DNA of 64,000 bases from Burkholderiales bacterium UBA4657 (GTDB lineage Bacteria; Pseudomonadota; Gammaproteobacteria; Burkholderiales; Burkholderiaceae_E), in contig DHLX01000008.1 in NCBI GenBank assembly GCA_002405475.1, positions 1 to 64,000 on the forward strand, written 5' to 3'. The notes beneath the pieces were generated by a model. The model had not been told where the DNA came from and ran no database searches. It worked only from the letters and a program-made list of their open reading frames with translations. The stretch's first letter is position 1. Every line of letters starts with the position of its first letter. Of this stretch, positions 53,301-61,707 are shown one piece after another. Both the position numbers and the translations under genes were made by a program.

Positions 53301-56083
53301 GCGAAAAAATGATACGCGCAATACACTCGCTGTCAGGCAGTTCGGCAACCGCAGGGCTGAGCAGTGTGCATGATATTGCAGTATTCCTGGAGCATCAGTT
53401 TATTGTCTTGCAAGAACACCCGGTCGAAGTCATGCCAGGAGAGTTTGGAAAGCTTGATACATGTATCGAGCGCTTGCGCGCCATGTTGCACCAGTTTGCA
53501 GCCGGGGTTTTTCCTCCCATCGACCGTGATGCCATGGCCATCATTGACGAATTACGCGTCGCGTGGGAAATGCGAAAAACCATTCTTCCAGAACTGAACC
53601 TGGTGACTGCAACGCCGCTACCGCCCTTGGCCAGTGCTCCGAAGCCGCCAGAGCTCGAGGTGTTACCCCCAGCCGCGCAAATCCCGCCAGTGGCTACCGA
53701 AATCCGGGAACAGGGTGCTACTTCAGAAGAAGAAATTGAAACTGCGATTCATGACGAACTCGATGCCGACCTGACAGAGTTGTTTCTGGCGGAAGCTAAC
53801 GATCTGCTACCACAAATCGAGAGTACATTACGTAATCTGGTACGTGAACCACGCAACGAAAATCAGTTTGGAGTACTGTTGCGCGTCCTGCACACGCTCA
53901 AGGGCAGTGCCCGTATGGCCGGCGCATTGCGCCTGGGAGCCCTGCTGCACAATATGGAGACCCTGGCCGAAACCGCCCAGGGCACACCTTCGTCGGGCCT
54001 GTTTGAAGAATTGCAAGGCCGCTACGACCGTGCTGTCAGTTTGTTTGAAGCGATTGCCAACCCAGACAAGGCCGGTGCCCCGGCTGCTGCCGGGGGAGAG
54101 ATCGTCGCATTCCCTGCAGCACGCAGCGATGATGCTACCCAGATGGCGCAACGTGCCATGACCCTGACCGCACCAACGGGTGGAGATCTTGCTGAAAAAC
54201 GGCAACGCAGCAGTGCCCTGGTTCGGGTACGGTCCGATGTTCTTGATCGCCTGGTCAACCAGGCTGGTGAGGTGTCGATTGCACGCTCCCGGCTGGAAAA
54301 CGATTTGTCCACCGTACGCGGTGCTCTTGGGGATCTAACAGATAACGTAGTGCGTTTGCGCAACCAGTTGCGTGAAATTGAAATTGCTGCCGAAGCCCAG
54401 TTGCAAAGCCGGATGGAAGCGCAAAAAAAAGAGCAAGGGCGAGAATTTGACCCACTCGAATTTGACCGTTTTACTCGACTTCAGGAATTAACCCGGATGA
54501 TGGCCGAGTCGGTCAATGACGTGGCCATGTTGCAGCAAAACATTGTGCGTGGTCTTGAGGGAGCCAACAAGGATTTGTTGAACCAGGGCCGTCTGGCACG
54601 CGATCTGCAACAGGATCTGATGCGGGTTCGCATGGTACCAGTCGACAGCGTTGCCGATCGTTTGTACCGTGTTGTTCGGCAAACCGCCAAGGAAACCAGC
54701 AAGCGGGTCAGTCTTGACATTGCCGGGGGCAATGTTGAATTGGACCGCGGGGTTCTGGAACGTATGATCGGGCCTTTTGAACATTTGCTGCGTAACGCTG
54801 TTGTTCATGGTATTGAATTACCTGAAGACCGTCTCGGTGCGGGCAAGTCAGATACCGGCCAGGTAGTACTGTCGGTCAAGCAACAAGGTAACGAAGTGGT
54901 GTTTGAATTCGTGGATGATGGCGCCGGATTGAATCTGAATCGTATTCGAGAGCGCGCCGTTGAACGTGGTTTGCTGCCATCGCTTGAAGCTGCTACCGAC
55001 GCACAGGCTGCAGAGCTAATATTCACTCCTGGATTTTCTACAGCAGCCGAGGTGACCGAGCTGGCAGGTCGCGGAGTCGGTATGGACGTCGTTCGTGCCG
55101 AGGCCTCCTCACTGGGTGGACAGGTGTCGATCGAAACCGTTGCTGGCAAAGGCAGTACCTTTTCTATCCGCCTGCCGCTAACGCTAGCAGTGACCCAGGT
55201 AGTGCTGGTGCGTGCCTCAGGACGTATTTTTGCCCTGCCAACGGTTCTGGTCGAACAGGTACAGCATTTGCGCGGGGCTCAACTGGCTAACGCTTACAAT
55301 TATGGCGCGATTGATGTTCTGGGTGAGAAAGTCAGCTTTGCTTATCTGCCTTTGCTGTTGGGTAATGAAGAAGCCCATCCCTCGGTACAACGCTATTCGC
55401 CAGTTATTGCCATACGTTCGACCCACCGTCGTCTCGCCATTCATGTCGATGAAGTGATTGGTAACCGCGAAGTTGTCGTCAAGAACATCGGGCCGCAACT
55501 GGCACGTATGCTGGGTATCGCTGGAGCGACGGTACTGGGTACCGGAGAAGTTGTACTCATCATCGACCCGACACAGTTATATGGCCGGGTGCCAGCACGT
55601 CAGACCAGGGTGGCGCCGCTATCGAGTACCGGGGCGGTCGGCGAAATTATTGAAGGAGCAGTACCAGCTCAAACTGCAACCGTTGTAATGGACACCACGC
55701 CGGTGGTAATGGTGGTGGATGATTCAGTCACGGTGCGGCGTGTAACGCAGCGTATGTTATTGCGTGAGGGCTACCAGGTAGTGCTGGCAAAAGATGGCGT
55801 TGATGCTCTGGAACAATTGCAGGATGTGACGCCCGATGTCATGCTGGTCGATATTGAAATGCCGCGTATGGACGGGTTTGACCTGACCCGGAACGTACGC
55901 AGCGACAACCGGTTCAAGTCTATCCCGATAGTCATGATTACCTCGCGCACTGCCGACAAACACCGTAACTATGCGATGGACTTGGGTGTCAATGTCTATT
56001 TGGGTAAGCCCTATAACGAAACTGAACTGGCACAAATCATCAAGGACCTGCTGGCCGAGGTAAGGCCAGTAGCACTGAGCTAG
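50306..56083 (+). CDS. chpA: Hybrid chemotaxis kinase ChpA/PilL
   Basis: 1925-residue multidomain kinase of the pilus chemosensory system. Four HPt-type motifs are visible: HQAHGA (H55, degenerate), HTLKGSSRM (H808), HSLSGSS (H1007, lacking the usual lysine) and HTLKGSARM (H1196). They are followed by a CheA dimerisation/ATPase core (N box around N1497, G box VDDGAGLN), a CheW domain and a C-terminal receiver with D1849 in LVDIEMPRMDG. Long acidic, proline-rich linkers separate the HPt domains. It autophosphorylates and passes phosphate to PilG/PilH. Last gene of the operon; a strong terminator follows. Confidence 0.95.
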   Translation: MSAPASTTQSIDITPLSWVIEEVRQSLRRSATALTEFASNTADTAALKRARDFLHQAHGALQIVDLEGIAVLTEHSERLLERYSQQPKSCTTESARMLERIFDSLLDYLDDLLSGAPNQPVKLFPQYKELLTTLGVERIHPAELFFPDISIRYSDQDSHIDADTDTLAAGRAQFERGLLKLLRNSERQTGMDEMVSAVKTLRQAQHDPGARSFWSVMQGMLEGLRSEGLPLDLNVKRLCARMNLQMRRTIEGSGSLAERLLKDALFFVAASAKSTPEMQQIVQSYGLQGAIPKDYEVTRYGRADAMAVKRCREPLLAAKNSWDKLVAGRLPEATIFAQACKDFVKATATLGDHAVTETARTIEVVANRIISENGVPSSDLALETATALLFLENALDAFNRLDEQFPSRAGLVRDRLHKALSGLPLDQSVDWLAELARRTHERQTMSSLVAEIQTNLRSIEQSLDAFFRDPTKKEGLNTLNSLLLETVGALRLLDHKNASDALEFGRMIIAKFVDNDTEPEQRDFERVAQTFGALGFYVDALRQPDSATRPILEFDTEQNAYIARLVTEKRKSSVPDSVQPVPSEAPASARQPVFAATSSPSPASSVESSISVSIGFAREPELGALSEVNGLTLDVSDLAVFPEVLEVSAPLDSPSVERETRVHAENSIRWFEKLELDPQDAFALSEMRRELNEVRAGAELLDDARILNTARDTLKLLEGGFSSTSADSVKNLLTILSGQPTAPKEAPRPSESTLALAASGDDVIDAELLSIFLDEAREVFTTIDESLSESRDRPSDQTHITTLRRAFHTLKGSSRMVGLRQFGEAAWAVEQVFNVWLAEEKAGDDALYDLTAHARTQMSEWVELIATGDPKAVKPEALIAAADRVKAGQGFFWEAAEPVISSAADIAPASEPVFEPETELIILDDDTAREVIELEAAPFPVIEEEVLNPAAFNPDIKKIGDLEISSQLFDIFLAEADSRLKILKETLHDWEATPAAPPSEKMIRAIHSLSGSSATAGLSSVHDIAVFLEHQFIVLQEHPVEVMPGEFGKLDTCIERLRAMLHQFAAGVFPPIDRDAMAIIDELRVAWEMRKTILPELNLVTATPLPPLASAPKPPELEVLPPAAQIPPVATEIREQGATSEEEIETAIHDELDADLTELFLAEANDLLPQIESTLRNLVREPRNENQFGVLLRVLHTLKGSARMAGALRLGALLHNMETLAETAQGTPSSGLFEELQGRYDRAVSLFEAIANPDKAGAPAAAGGEIVAFPAARSDDATQMAQRAMTLTAPTGGDLAEKRQRSSALVRVRSDVLDRLVNQAGEVSIARSRLENDLSTVRGALGDLTDNVVRLRNQLREIEIAAEAQLQSRMEAQKKEQGREFDPLEFDRFTRLQELTRMMAESVNDVAMLQQNIVRGLEGANKDLLNQGRLARDLQQDLMRVRMVPVDSVADRLYRVVRQTAKETSKRVSLDIAGGNVELDRGVLERMIGPFEHLLRNAVVHGIELPEDRLGAGKSDTGQVVLSVKQQGNEVVFEFVDDGAGLNLNRIRERAVERGLLPSLEAATDAQAAELIFTPGFSTAAEVTELAGRGVGMDVVRAEASSLGGQVSIETVAGKGSTFSIRLPLTLAVTQVVLVRASGRIFALPTVLVEQVQHLRGAQLANAYNYGAIDVLGEKVSFAYLPLLLGNEEAHPSVQRYSPVIAIRSTHRRLAIHVDEVIGNREVVVKNIGPQLARMLGIAGATVLGTGEVVLIIDPTQLYGRVPARQTRVAPLSSTGAVGEIIEGAVPAQTATVVMDTTPVVMVVDDSVTVRRVTQRMLLREGYQVVLAKDGVDALEQLQDVTPDVMLVDIEMPRMDGFDLTRNVRSDNRFKSIPIVMITSRTADKHRNYAMDLGVNVYLGKPYNETELAQIIKDLLAEVRPVALS

Positions 56084-56095
56084 CTTTACTAGCGC

Positions 56096-56127
56096 CAAAA
56101 ACGCCCGCTTTGTCGGGCGTTTTTTGT
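56096..56127 (+). terminator. Strong intrinsic terminator after chpA
   Basis: ACGCCCG (56101-56107) pairs with CGGGCGT (56114-56120) over a six-base loop; flanking A and T tracts lengthen the stem and six T follow. Located 18 bases after the chpA stop codon. Confidence 0.9.
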
Positions 56128-56202
56128 TTATAGTGGTGGCAAGTCGGGGTCAATAAAGAGCGAAATGTGCCGTAGTCCATATGGATTCTTAAGAGCCGAA
56201 TC

Positions 56203-56778
56203 ATGTCCTATGCAAAACACTTATTGATGCTGCTGGTTTTGTTACTTTTGTCTGGCTGCGACATGCTGGGTATGGACACGCCCGCCAAGCAGCGCGCTCT
56301 GAGCGAGGCGGATGGTAAAGCCGTGGGTGCTGCCTGTCGCCATGCCGGCAGGGCAATTGAAGACTGTTATATTCTCAACCCAACCGCCAACCGTGCCGCA
56401 GTATTCACTGGCTGGCGTGAAATGAACGATTACATGACCAAAAACAAGATAGAGGTCGTCAAACCCCAGTCAGTTCCTGCCGGTGAACCCGCAGCGACTG
56501 CCAAGGCGGCTGGTTCTGCCGCTTCACCTACGGTGGTATTTGAACCACCCGCTAAAACTGGTACCGCAGCTCAGTTTATTCCGCCCGAGGGCATAAAAAA
56601 AGATAGCCAGTCTGAGAAAAAACCTTCAGGTAGCCCCGTACCCAACCCAGTGCCGCCCGCAACGTCAGGGCCACAAAAATCAGCCAGCAAGGATAGTCGT
56701 GTCATGGCCAATGTTGATAATGCAACCGTAATGCGCGCCAAGGAACAGGCGCACACCACGGGTTCGAAATCGCCCTAA
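56203..56778 (+). CDS. Small predicted lipoprotein
   Basis: 191 residues with a lipoprotein signal: hydrophobic LLMLLVLLLLSGC, lipobox cysteine at residue 19. After it come about 65 conserved-looking residues with three further cysteines near ACRHAGRAIEDCYI, then a low-complexity alanine/proline/lysine tail. I do not recognise the family. It starts 75 bases after the chpA terminator, so it has its own promoter. A role in envelope or pilus function is possible from context only. Confidence 0.8.
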   Translation: MSYAKHLLMLLVLLLLSGCDMLGMDTPAKQRALSEADGKAVGAACRHAGRAIEDCYILNPTANRAAVFTGWREMNDYMTKNKIEVVKPQSVPAGEPAATAKAAGSAASPTVVFEPPAKTGTAAQFIPPEGIKKDSQSEKKPSGSPVPNPVPPATSGPQKSASKDSRVMANVDNATVMRAKEQAHTTGSKSP

Positions 56779-56820
56779 CCACTCGTCAGCGGTGTATCAA
56801 TCAGCTACTGGCGCATTTAA

Positions 56821-59136
56821 TTAACGGCCACACGCATCCACAACACACAACGCAGTCATATTGACAATCCGCCTCACGGTAGAAGATGCGGTCAAAATAT
56901 GCACCGGCTTGGCCGCGCCCAATAGAATGGGGCCGACGGCTACATTGTTGCTGGCAGCGGTCTTGAGCAGGTTGTAACTGATATTGGCCGCCTCCAGACT
57001 TGGAAGCACCAGCAAATTGGCATCCTGGGTTAGCGTTGAACGTGGCATCAAGGTGTGACGGTAACTGCTGTTCAAGGCGCAATCGCCATGCATTTCACCG
57101 TCAATCTCGAGCCACGCGGCCTGGTTACGTATCAGTGCCAGCGCTTGCCGCATTTTGCTGGAAGAAGCATCGTTATGGGTACCGAAATTGGAGTGCGAAA
57201 GCAAGGCCGCCTTGGGGGTCACTCCAAGACGCTGCATTTCTTCCGCCGCCATGATACTGATTTCAGCCAGTTGCTCGGCGCTCGGATCGTAATTGACGTG
57301 CGTATCAACCAGAAACACCTGGCGATCAGGTAGCATCAGGGCGTTCATGGCGCCGTAAGTACTTGCTCCATTTTTTAGGCCAATGACCTGGTCAATGTAT
57401 TGCAAATGTTGGGCATAAATGCCAAAGGTGCCGCAAATCATGCCATCAGCATGGCCTTTGTGAATCATCATGGCGCCAATCAGGGTATTGCGACGGCGCA
57501 TTTCAATCTTGGCGTATTGTTCAGTCACCCCCTTGCGGTCGGTCATGGCATGATAAGTCTGCCAGTAGTCACGGTAGCGTGAATCCGATTCGGTATTGAC
57601 CACCTCAAAATCGACATCGGCACGCATACGCAAACCAAATTTTTCGATACGTTTGCTGATCACCGAGGGACGCCCCACCAGAATAGGTGCAGCCAGACCT
57701 TCGTCGAGCACTACTTGTACGGCGCGTAACACACGCTCGTCTTCGCCCTCGGCATAGACCATACGTTTGCTGTTCTTGGGTACTTTCTTGGCGATAGAAA
57801 ACAGCGGACGCATGATGCCGCCCGAGTGATATACAAACTGCTGCAATTGTTGCGCGTAGGCCTCGTAATCGGCAACCGGCCGGGTCGCCACGCCCGACGT
57901 TTCGGCCGCTTTGGCTACCGCAGGTGCAATCTTGGAAATGAGGCGCGGGTCAAATGGTTTGGGAATAACGTAGTCAGGACCGAAACTCAGATTCTTGATG
58001 CCATAGGCTGATGCCACCACATCGCTGGCTTCCTGCCGTGCCAGTTCAGCAATGGCGTGTACTGCCGCAATTTCCATTTGCCTGGTGATGGTGGTTGCAC
58101 CTGAATCGAGCGCACCGCGGAAAATGAACGGGAAACACAAAACATTATTCACCTGATTCGGGTAGTCGGTACGCCCGGTGGCCATGATGACATCTTGTCT
58201 CACCGCCTTGACTTCATCAGGCAAAATTTCCGGAGTCGGGTTCGCCAGCGCGAAAATGATGGGGTTGGGCCCCATTTTTGCCACCATATCGGGCTTCAAT
58301 ACCCCACCCGCGCTTAGGCCCAGAAAGATATCAGCCCCTTCAATGACTTCGGCCAGTGTGCGTGCCGAAGTTTCCTGGGCGAATTGCTCTTTGTCCGGGT
58401 CCATCAGCTCAGTGCGACCCTTGTAAACCACCCCCGCCAGATCGGTCAGCCAGATATTTTTTTTCGGCAGACCTAAATCAACCAGCAAATCGACGCAGGC
58501 TAACGCTGCTGCGCCAGCACCGGAAACAACCAGTTTCACCGCATCCATTTTCTTGCCCAAAATTTTCAGCGCATTGGTCATACCCGCACCCACCACAATC
58601 GCGGTACCATGCTGGTCGTCATGAAATACGGGAATCTTCATGCGCTCGCGCAGCTTGCGTTCGACATAAAAACAATCAGGTGCCTTGATATCTTCCAGAT
58701 TGATACCACCAAAGGTCGGCTCGAGCGCTGCAATGATTTCTACCAGCTTGTCCGGGTCGCGCTCATTGATTTCAATATCAAAGACATCAATGCCGGCAAA
58801 TTTTTTGAACAGAACCGCCTTGCCTTCCATCACCGGCTTGGCCGCCAGAGCGCCAATCGCCCCCAGACCCAGCACCGCTGTGCCATTCGTGACCACCGCC
58901 ACCAGATTGCCGCGCGAGGTATAGCGGTACGAGCTGGACGGATCTTTTTCAATTTCCTCACACGCAAAGGCCACACCCGGCGAGTAAGCGAGTGCCAAGT
59001 CGCGCTGGTTCGCCATGACTTTAGTCGGCGCAATCGCCAGCTTACCGGGCGTAGGAAACTCGTGATATTCGAGTGCAGCTTTGCGTAAAGCTTCTTTTTG
59101 GGCGTTATTGATAGGTGGAGTATTCTGGTCAGCCAT
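56821..59136 (-). CDS. maeB: NADP-dependent malic enzyme with phosphotransacetylase-like domain
   Basis: 771-residue fusion enzyme decarboxylating malate to pyruvate with NADPH formation. The N-terminal half has the malic enzyme site (YSPGVAFACEEI, DDQHGTAIVVGAG); the C-terminal 330 residues form a phosphotransacetylase-like domain (LLSHSNFGTHND) that regulates the enzyme in E. coli MaeB. ATG 59136 (MADQNTPPI) fits the family; an upstream frame of 14 codons is unlikely. Confidence 0.95.
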   Translation of the reverse strand: MADQNTPPINNAQKEALRKAALEYHEFPTPGKLAIAPTKVMANQRDLALAYSPGVAFACEEIEKDPSSSYRYTSRGNLVAVVTNGTAVLGLGAIGALAAKPVMEGKAVLFKKFAGIDVFDIEINERDPDKLVEIIAALEPTFGGINLEDIKAPDCFYVERKLRERMKIPVFHDDQHGTAIVVGAGMTNALKILGKKMDAVKLVVSGAGAAALACVDLLVDLGLPKKNIWLTDLAGVVYKGRTELMDPDKEQFAQETSARTLAEVIEGADIFLGLSAGGVLKPDMVAKMGPNPIIFALANPTPEILPDEVKAVRQDVIMATGRTDYPNQVNNVLCFPFIFRGALDSGATTITRQMEIAAVHAIAELARQEASDVVASAYGIKNLSFGPDYVIPKPFDPRLISKIAPAVAKAAETSGVATRPVADYEAYAQQLQQFVYHSGGIMRPLFSIAKKVPKNSKRMVYAEGEDERVLRAVQVVLDEGLAAPILVGRPSVISKRIEKFGLRMRADVDFEVVNTESDSRYRDYWQTYHAMTDRKGVTEQYAKIEMRRRNTLIGAMMIHKGHADGMICGTFGIYAQHLQYIDQVIGLKNGASTYGAMNALMLPDRQVFLVDTHVNYDPSAEQLAEISIMAAEEMQRLGVTPKAALLSHSNFGTHNDASSSKMRQALALIRNQAAWLEIDGEMHGDCALNSSYRHTLMPRSTLTQDANLLVLPSLEAANISYNLLKTAASNNVAVGPILLGAAKPVHILTASSTVRRIVNMTALCVVDACGR

Positions 59137-59243
59137 AATGGTGTATGTTAGGTGAAGCAAGTAGATAATAGAATCCACGAAGTAATGAAACTTGACGCAG
59201 GCGGAATTGTAACCCTTTCATTCGGGTTTTCCCTTATTAACAC

Positions 59244-60440
59244 ATGATGCATTCAATTTCTCCGGCATTAGCTCACCGCCTGCGGTCGATTCAACCCTTT
59301 TTGGCCATGGAACTGGTCAAACAGGCTGACGCTCTTAAAAATGCCGGACATGACATGATTTATCTGGCGATTGGCGAACCTGATTTCACTGCTCCCGAGA
59401 TAGTACAACGAGCTGCGTACGCCGCCATGCAGCGAGGAGATACCGGTTATACCCCGGCTCTGGGTTTATGGCCTTTGCGCGAAAAAATTGCAGATTTTTA
59501 TGCGCGTGCGTACGGCCTGCCTATAGACCCTAGACGAGTGGTGGTTACCGCTGGCGCTTCAGGTGCTCTATTGTTGGCCTGCGCTGCCCTGGTCGGCGCG
59601 GGCGATGAAGTGCTGATGCCAGACCCAAGCTACCCCTGCAATCGCCACTTCGTCGCAGCATTTGACGGTATTGCCAGACTCATCGACTGCGGCCCCGAGC
59701 AAAGGTATCAGCTCAGCGCCAAGCAGGTACAACATCATTGGCAAGCCAGTACCCGGGGCGTACTTATTGCCTCACCCTCAAACCCTACCGGCACCTCGAT
59801 CAGCACTATCGAGCTGCACCAGATTATCGGGCTTGTCAAACAACGCGGCGGATTTGTTCTGGTCGATGAGATTTATCAGGGCCTGAGCTACGACGTGCCC
59901 CATTCCAGTGGAAACTACGGGTTTCCAGACTCGGCGCTGAGTCTGGACCCGGATGTGATTACGCTCAACAGTTTCTCAAAGTTTTTTTGCATGACCGGTT
60001 GGCGACTGGGCTGGCTGGTCGTGCCCGAGTCTTTGGTCGCTGTGTTTGAAAAATTGGCGCAGAACCTGTTTATCTGCCCTTCCACCATCGCACAACACGC
60101 CGCCATGGCGTGTTTTAGTGACGAAGCGCTGGATATTTATCAGCAAAGACGCGCCGAATTCAAACGCCGGCGCGACTTTCTGGTACCTGCTTTTGAGTCA
60201 TTGGGATTGTCAATTCCAGTACTGCCCGATGGCGCCTTTTACCTCTGGGCCGACGTACGCCAAGTGGCAGATAACAGCCAGGAACTGGCACAGCGCGCCA
60301 TGCAGCAGGCGCATGTGGTTCTGGTCCCCGGGGCAGATTTTGGCCAGGCACAAACACAATATTACATACGAGCCAGCTATGCCACGGCCTTCAGCCGGTT
60401 GCAGGAAGCGGTAGATCGCCTGTCGCGACTGCTAAACTGA
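59244..60440 (+). CDS. Class I/II PLP-dependent aminotransferase
   Basis: 398-residue fold-type I aminotransferase. The N-terminus (YLAIGEPDFTAPEIVQRAA) and PLP lysine region NSFSKFFCMTGWRLGW resemble aspartate/aromatic/alanine aminotransferases of subgroup I-gamma. Substrate not deducible. It starts 107 bases from the divergent maeB start and overlaps the 3' end of the convergent lytic transglycosylase by nine bases. Confidence 0.9.
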   Translation: MMHSISPALAHRLRSIQPFLAMELVKQADALKNAGHDMIYLAIGEPDFTAPEIVQRAAYAAMQRGDTGYTPALGLWPLREKIADFYARAYGLPIDPRRVVVTAGASGALLLACAALVGAGDEVLMPDPSYPCNRHFVAAFDGIARLIDCGPEQRYQLSAKQVQHHWQASTRGVLIASPSNPTGTSISTIELHQIIGLVKQRGGFVLVDEIYQGLSYDVPHSSGNYGFPDSALSLDPDVITLNSFSKFFCMTGWRLGWLVVPESLVAVFEKLAQNLFICPSTIAQHAAMACFSDEALDIYQQRRAEFKRRRDFLVPAFESLGLSIPVLPDGAFYLWADVRQVADNSQELAQRAMQQAHVVLVPGADFGQAQTQYYIRASYATAFSRLQEAVDRLSRLLN

Positions 60441-61367
60441 GCCGTCGTTCCTGGGTTCCGATAATGCGTTGCCAGCGCCCGAGCCAGGCAAGGTACCCGA
60501 CGTAGCGCCCGGCTCCAAAGTCGGCACTGTACCGGTGGATAATGTTTGCGGGTCAGCCATTACGGTTTGCTGTAACACCGGAGCCCGGAACGGCAAGCCA
60601 GTTACCGCTGCTTCAAGTCGGGCACGCTCGGTCAGTACCTTCATGCCATAGCCCGCATCATGCGCATGATCTGTCGCACCGACATAAGCCTTCAGAGCAC
60701 GCTCGGTAGTACCAAACCTGTGATGCAGCTCACGCAAAATCTGGGCACCTACACGAATATTGGCAATCGGATTCAATGCTGCATTAGGACCGCCGAACTC
60801 GTCGAAACGCTCGGCGTGCACCGTGGTCATCACCTGCATCAAACCCTGAGCCCCGACCGGGCTTTCTGCGAACGGGTTCATGCTGGACTCAATACTCATT
60901 ACTGCCAGAATGAGCAGGGGATCGAGCTTGAGCTCAGCTCCGGTGCGGTAAGCCTCCGAGACAATACCGGCTATGGCATCGGGCGCTAGTCGGTACTTAC
61001 GCGCAAGAAACGTGGCTGCCGCTCGCTGCTCTTTTGAAAGCTCGTCAAATTTAACTACTGGAACCCCGACCAACAAAGCCGCTGGCAAATCCATATCCAT
61101 ACCGGAAATCGTAGCCGCCTCATCCGTCATGGCAGCCAACTCGGCAGCCAGTGCCAAACTAACCGCTCCCATGCTGGAAAAAGATTCAGCCGCGGCACGT
61201 TTTGCAGCCTTCTGGAATTCTTGTTGGGTCAGCAGTAATACCGCCAGGGTAATAGCTGCAATGCCTGTCAGCAACAGGCTACGGCTTAGTCCAATACGCA
61301 GGCCAACGAGCAAGTCGCGGCCTATTATCTCTCGCGCCTGTAATATGCGCTCAATGAATAGTTTCAT
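60432..61367 (-). CDS. Membrane-anchored lytic transglycosylase
   Basis: 311-residue SLT-domain protein cleaving peptidoglycan glycan strands. One N-terminal membrane helix (RSLLLTGIAAITLAVLLL), a middle region, then the SLT catalytic core with the active glutamate in SIESSMNPFAESPVGAQGLMQ, and a low-complexity tail. ATG 61367 is preceded by a perfect TAAGGAGG site; an upstream ATG lies eight codons earlier. The periplasmic side is expected to carry the catalytic domain. Confidence 0.9.
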   Translation of the reverse strand: MKLFIERILQAREIIGRDLLVGLRIGLSRSLLLTGIAAITLAVLLLTQQEFQKAAKRAAAESFSSMGAVSLALAAELAAMTDEAATISGMDMDLPAALLVGVPVVKFDELSKEQRAAATFLARKYRLAPDAIAGIVSEAYRTGAELKLDPLLILAVMSIESSMNPFAESPVGAQGLMQVMTTVHAERFDEFGGPNAALNPIANIRVGAQILRELHHRFGTTERALKAYVGATDHAHDAGYGMKVLTERARLEAAVTGLPFRAPVLQQTVMADPQTLSTGTVPTLEPGATSGTLPGSGAGNALSEPRNDGSV

Positions 61368-61707
61368 AGAAACCTCCTTACTGCGCTTCACATCCTATAC
61401 ATCAGGACGTTGTTCACATTGGGTCGGTGCTAAACCCTATGGTGCTATTGCATGGGTTTAGCGCTAGTTTCGGCGCATACCAGTTGTGCATGTGCCAGTG
61501 ACGAGCTTGTGGTGATATAGGTGCTCTGTCGAATAAAATCTTTGCAGCTTTGCTGCATTGCGGCACGAAGTTTAAGCGCAGAATGGTTTCTGGTCAACCT
61601 GAAAACATCACAAATTTGATGCAAAACGTGACGGTGTTAAAAAAGTTAAATTGTCTGTTTTTATATATTAGTCAATGACTTATCAAAGATAATCGAGAAA
61701 AAATATT
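61368..61707. other. 340-base intergenic region with one dyad
   Basis: Divergent region between the lytic transglycosylase and ubiD. The only clear structure is TAAACCC (61431-61437) inverted as GGGTTTA (61454-61460), 16 bases apart and about 65 bases upstream of the transglycosylase start. The ubiD-proximal 100 bases are AT-rich and probably hold its promoter. I see no convincing open frame, tRNA or small RNA signature. Confidence 0.5.
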
